Below, piece by piece: positions 5,388-7,797 of a DNA stretch of 7,797 bases. Source of the DNA: Coriobacteriaceae bacterium (lineage in GTDB: Bacteria > Actinomycetota > Coriobacteriia > Coriobacteriales > Eggerthellaceae); the NCBI GenBank assembly GCA_004555335.1, contig SFII01000066.1:1-7797 (forward strand), read 5' to 3'. Both the position numbers and the translations under genes were made by a program. The notes under the pieces were generated by a model. That model was given only the letters and a program-made list of their open reading frames with translations. It was not told the origin of the DNA and did not search any database. The number at the start of each line of letters is the position of its first letter. Position 1 is the stretch's first letter.

Positions 5388-5795
5388 ATGAAACGTATTG
5401 CCATCCTGCTCGCTTCTGTAATGGCAGTATTCGCCTTGGCTGCTTGCTCGAGCGAGCCTGCTACCTTGGAAAGCGCCATGAATGCCGATACCGAGGCAAT
5501 GGAGCAGATCGACGATCTGGAAAAGCAGACCATTTCCGATAGTGCCGGCGTTTTCAGTGATGCCCAGATCGAATTCAAGGAAAACACGATGATCTTCACC
5601 GTTACCCTGTCTTCCGAGATTCCTGCGGGCAGCGTCACCGGTGCTGAAATCGAAGAGATGTTTGCCGAAGATGACAGCATCAGGACCGAGCTTGACGGTA
5701 TCGCCGAAGAACTTGGTGTCGAACCCAGCGAAGTAAGCGCCCAGATCATCTTCATCGACTCCGACGGCAGCGAGCTTGCGAACTTCACTATCTAG
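5388..5795 (+). CDS. Small acidic lipoprotein, 135 aa
   Basis: Residues 1-19 form a lipoprotein signal peptide (MKRI, then a hydrophobic run) ending in the lipobox LAAC with Cys20 as the lipidated residue, so the mature 116-aa protein is held on the outer face of the membrane. It begins SSEPATLESAMNADTEAME (21-39), is strongly acidic, and contains a predicted beta stretch IEFKENTMIFTVTL (61-74), a helix-like GAEIEEMFAEDDS segment (85-97) and a closing strand AQIIFIDSDG (118-127). This layout (LE-x-x-M/V-N start, then K-x-N-T-x-x-F/Y-T) recalls the small Gram-positive lipoproteins in the DUF4854 group, but that assignment is from memory and tentative. Function is unknown. The ATG at 5388 has AAGGGA (5375-5380) 7 nt upstream. 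It stands alone between its own promoter and terminator. Confidence 0.87.
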   Translation: MKRIAILLASVMAVFALAACSSEPATLESAMNADTEAMEQIDDLEKQTISDSAGVFSDAQIEFKENTMIFTVTLSSEIPAGSVTGAEIEEMFAEDDSIRTELDGIAEELGVEPSEVSAQIIFIDSDGSELANFTI

Positions 5796-5834
5796 TAAGC
5801 ATATCGATTGCTTGAACATCGGGAAGCTACCCCG

Positions 5835-5868
5835 CGAGCCCCACTTCGGTGGGGCTCGTTTCGTCTTC
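5835..5868 (+). terminator. Rho-independent terminator with UUCG tetraloop
   Basis: CGAGCCCCAC (5835-5844) and GTGGGGCTCG (5849-5858) form a perfect 10-bp stem closed by a C(UUCG)G tetraloop, an exceptionally stable loop in RNA. A T-rich tail (TTTCGTCTTCT) follows. It ends the lipoprotein transcript 40 nt after the stop codon. Confidence 0.93.
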
Positions 5869-6072
5869 TGGGGGTTTTGCGTTGGGTGCTGGTTCTGGGA
5901 TGCCATTGCGACCCGAATGGGTTCGCGCCTATCCGTTGGAGGTTTTGCCTGTCGCTGCTATCCTTGAGCGTTCACGTGCCCCGTCATGACTGGTGTCGGG
6001 GTACTTCTTCCAACGGATTGTCCGGCGAAGCGCCGAAACCGTCTTGATTCATGCACGGTGCCATATATTTCC
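5869..6072. other. Non-coding gap between lipoprotein terminator and symporter promoter
   Basis: I see no gene here. The only structure of note is an 8-bp stem, GTGCCCCG (5976-5983) with CGGGGTAC (5997-6004), one G-T pair, around a 13-nt loop that begins next to the palindrome GTCATGAC (5983-5990). A weak TTCTTCC follows the right arm. It could be a minor terminator or a binding site. Confidence 0.35.
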
Positions 6073-6101
6073 CTGATAGTAGATTCGGTTTTTCATATAA
6101 T
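6073..6101 (+). promoter_or_regulatory. Promoter of the AGCS symporter gene
   Basis: CTGATA (6073-6078, 4/6 to TTGACA) and a consensus TATAAT (6096-6101) are separated by exactly 17 bp. Transcription would start near 6108, leaving a leader of about 33 nt with the ribosome binding site at 6127-6132. It lies inside the longest possible ORF (ATG at 6051), which argues that the ATG is not the start. Confidence 0.7.
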
Positions 6102-6140
6102 TGCCCTTCACTATTGAAAAAGGGAGAGAGGATCCGCTTC

Positions 6141-7550
6141 GTGCTCGAAACCATCATTGCGGTAAACGATGCCATCAACGGCTTCGTCTGGGGTATTCCC
6201 GCGATGGTCTGCATCATCGGTGCAGGCCTGCTGCTGAGTATCCGGACGGGTTTCATCCAGATCAGGAAGTTTCCTTCGGCTTGCAAGGCAACCTTCGAGA
6301 AGATGTTCCATAAGGGGCATGTGGAAGATGGCGCGATCTCGCCGTTCCAGGCAATCTGCACCGCGCTTTCGTCGACGGTGGGTACGGGAAACATCGCAGG
6401 CGTGGCGGGAGCTATCGCTATCGGCGGCCCGGGTGCTATCTTCTGGATGTGGGTTTCCGCGCTGCTGGGCATGTGCACCAAGTTCTCCGAGGTCACTCTG
6501 GCTGTCCATTTCCGCGAGCGCAATAAGACGGGCGATTACGTGGGCGGCCCCATGTACTACATCAAGAACGGCCTGGGGAAGAACTGGCAGTGGCTGGCCT
6601 ACGCCTTCGCGCTGTTCGGGGTGCTTGCGGTGTTCGGAACCGGCAATGCGACCCAGGTGAACACCATCGCATCCGCAATCGACTCCGCCCTGTTGAACTT
6701 CGATATTGTGGGCGAAGGTGCTATCTCCACGGTGAACCTGGCGATCGGCATCATCATCGCCGTCCTGGTCGCCCTGGTGCTGCTCGGCGGCATCAAGCGT
6801 ATCGCGAGCGTGACCGAGAAGATGATCCCCTTCATGGCGGCCCTGTATATTCTGCTCGCCTTGGGCGTGCTTGCGCTGAACTTCCAGACCATCCCTGTGG
6901 TGCTGCACGACATCGTGTACGGAGCCTTCAATCCCCGTTCTGTTACAGGAGGCGTGGTTGGAAGCGCCTTCATCTGCCTGCAGAAGGGCGTTGCCCGCGG
7001 CATCTTCTCCAATGAGGCGGGTCTTGGTACCGGGTCTATCGCCCATGCCTGCTCCAACACCAAGGAACCTGTGAAGCAGGGTATGCTCGGCATCTTCGAG
7101 GTCTTCTTGGATACCATCATCATCTGCACCCTGACCGCATTGGTCATCCTGTGCAGCGGCACCGCCATCACCTACGGCCAGGCAGCCGGTGCCGAACTGA
7201 CCATTTCCGGCTTCACCCTCACCTATGGCGGATGGGTCTCCATTCTCACGGCGGTGGCGATGTGCTGCTTCGCCTTTTCCACCATCCTGGGTTGGGGCCT
7301 GTATGGTGCCCGCTGCATCGAGTTCCTGTTCAGCAGCAAGGTGGTCAAACCCTTCATGATCGTCTATTCGCTGGTGGCTATCCTGGGCTCCACAACCGAT
7401 CTGGGTCTGATGTGGAGCATCGCGGAAACCTTCAACGGCCTGATGGCGATCCCCAACCTGATTGCGCTCTTCCTGCTTTCCGGAACGGTTGCACGCCTGA
7501 CGAGGGAATACTTCGAGAAGAGAAGGCGTTCTCCCGAAGCGGTGGAGTAA
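6141..7550 (+). CDS. Sodium:alanine/glycine symporter, AGCS family
   Basis: A 469-aa polytopic transporter that imports a small neutral amino acid (alanine or glycine in studied members) with Na+. Family signatures are clear: the opening AINGFVWGIPAMVCIIGAGL (11-30) and IRTGFIQIRKF (34-44), ALSSTVGTGNIAGVAGAIAI (75-94), GGPGAIFWMW (95-104), GDYVGGPMYYIKNGLG (131-146) and KGVARGIFSNEAGLGTGSIA (282-301). Around eleven hydrophobic segments are spread through the protein, matching the family in number and length. The GTG at 6141 is chosen over the in-frame ATG at 6051 because the promoter lies between them, an AGAGGA site (6127-6132) precedes the GTG by 8 nt, and LETIIAVNDAINGFVWG is how family members normally begin; the 30 extra residues would not fit. 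Its C-terminus is a short basic-acidic tail. It is a single-gene unit between the terminators at 5835 and 7594. Substrate choice cannot be read from sequence alone. Confidence 0.96.
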   Translation: MLETIIAVNDAINGFVWGIPAMVCIIGAGLLLSIRTGFIQIRKFPSACKATFEKMFHKGHVEDGAISPFQAICTALSSTVGTGNIAGVAGAIAIGGPGAIFWMWVSALLGMCTKFSEVTLAVHFRERNKTGDYVGGPMYYIKNGLGKNWQWLAYAFALFGVLAVFGTGNATQVNTIASAIDSALLNFDIVGEGAISTVNLAIGIIIAVLVALVLLGGIKRIASVTEKMIPFMAALYILLALGVLALNFQTIPVVLHDIVYGAFNPRSVTGGVVGSAFICLQKGVARGIFSNEAGLGTGSIAHACSNTKEPVKQGMLGIFEVFLDTIIICTLTALVILCSGTAITYGQAAGAELTISGFTLTYGGWVSILTAVAMCCFAFSTILGWGLYGARCIEFLFSSKVVKPFMIVYSLVAILGSTTDLGLMWSIAETFNGLMAIPNLIALFLLSGTVARLTREYFEKRRRSPEAVE

Positions 7551-7593
7551 AGCGCCCGAAACGGCATCTTTCCAGCCTTATGCAGCATTACCG

Positions 7594-7623
7594 AGCTCCT
7601 GTGTTTCGCACGCAGGGGCTTTT
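7594..7623 (+). terminator. Terminator of the symporter gene
   Basis: AGCTCCTGTG (7594-7603) pairs with CGCAGGGGCT (7611-7620) in a 10-bp stem with two G-U pairs and a 7-nt loop. Together with the last stem base, it runs into TTTT (7620-7623). It lies 44 nt after the stop codon. Confidence 0.75.
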
Positions 7624-7754
7624 GCGTTGTGCGGGGCGAAAGTTCGCTGTTGTTCTGGCAGCGGTGGGGTCGGATTCCGCTTCCATCCACGGGTTAGCCG
7701 GCTTTTATCGGGGTTGCGCCCCTGTTTCTTGCGAATCACTCGTTCCGAATGCAA

Positions 7755-7788
7755 CAGGACCCGGAACGCATCTGCATTCCGGGTCCTG
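7755..7788. terminator. Strong orphan hairpin, probable terminator of an out-of-window gene
   Basis: CAGGACCCGGAA (7755-7766) and TTCCGGGTCCTG (7777-7788) form a perfect 12-bp stem with a 10-nt loop. The symporter already has a terminator at 7594, so this one probably serves a minus-strand gene entering from the right. Its minus-strand tail begins TTGCATTC, only modestly T-rich, while the plus-strand tail CATCAGG is not T-rich at all. Between 7624 and 7754 I see no gene. Confidence 0.6.
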
Positions 7789-7797
7789 CATCAGGGG

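Noticed and set aside
6051..6140. ATG at 6051 as the symporter start
   Set aside because: It lies upstream of the predicted promoter (6073-6101), has no ribosome binding site and adds 30 residues not expected in the family.
6111..7046. 311-codon minus-strand ORF across the symporter gene
   Set aside because: It is His/Asp/Arg-rich, as is typical of the reverse complement of a membrane protein gene, and the plus strand has unmistakable AGCS signatures.

Overview
This is an ordinary-looking chromosomal window, GC-rich in its genes, from a Gram-positive bacterium. Supporting signs are strong AGGAGG-type ribosome binding sites, three of six complete genes on GTG or close-spaced starts, a lipobox lipoprotein, a membrane-anchored GH25 muramidase and a secreted Ala/Glu-rich protein. 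The gene content and base composition would suit a gut or oral actinobacterium such as a member of the Coriobacteriia, but that placement is inference from general character; there is no rRNA or marker gene here.

Layout. Positions 1-455 hold the 5' part of a minus-strand gene for a secreted, very acidic Ala/Glu-rich protein that runs off the left edge. An 800-base gap follows (456-1256). It is AT-rich to about 960, then contains a perfect tandem heptanucleotide repeat (966-1032, 9.6 copies), a small hairpin and a promoter with a consensus -35. Next are a CNNM/CorC-family (DUF21 + CBS pair) membrane protein (1257-2639) ending at a strong terminator, a short divergent GNAT-like protein (2825-3322), and a convergent minus-strand radical SAM protein (3332-4207). 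A 119-bp divergent control region with a perfect 12-bp palindrome separates the radical SAM gene from a membrane-anchored GH25 lysozyme (4327-5229). A 135-aa lipoprotein (5388-5795) follows, with a 34-bp inverted repeat over its promoter region and a UUCG-loop terminator behind it. The last gene is an AGCS-family sodium:alanine/glycine symporter (6141-7550) with its own promoter and terminator. The right edge ends in a strong orphan hairpin, probably the terminator of a gene outside the window.

How the genes work together. Almost every gene has its own promoter, terminator or orientation change, so the window reads as single-gene transcription units rather than an operon. Four products act at the envelope (divalent-cation export/CNNM protein, muramidase, lipoprotein, amino-acid symporter), with a fifth predicted to be secreted, but nothing in the arrangement ties them into one pathway. 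I found no phage, transposon, CRISPR, tRNA or rRNA signatures and no evidence for a new multi-gene system. The most unusual elements are non-coding: the heptamer array in its AT-rich gap, and the two symmetrical control sites at 4277-4288 and 5287-5320.
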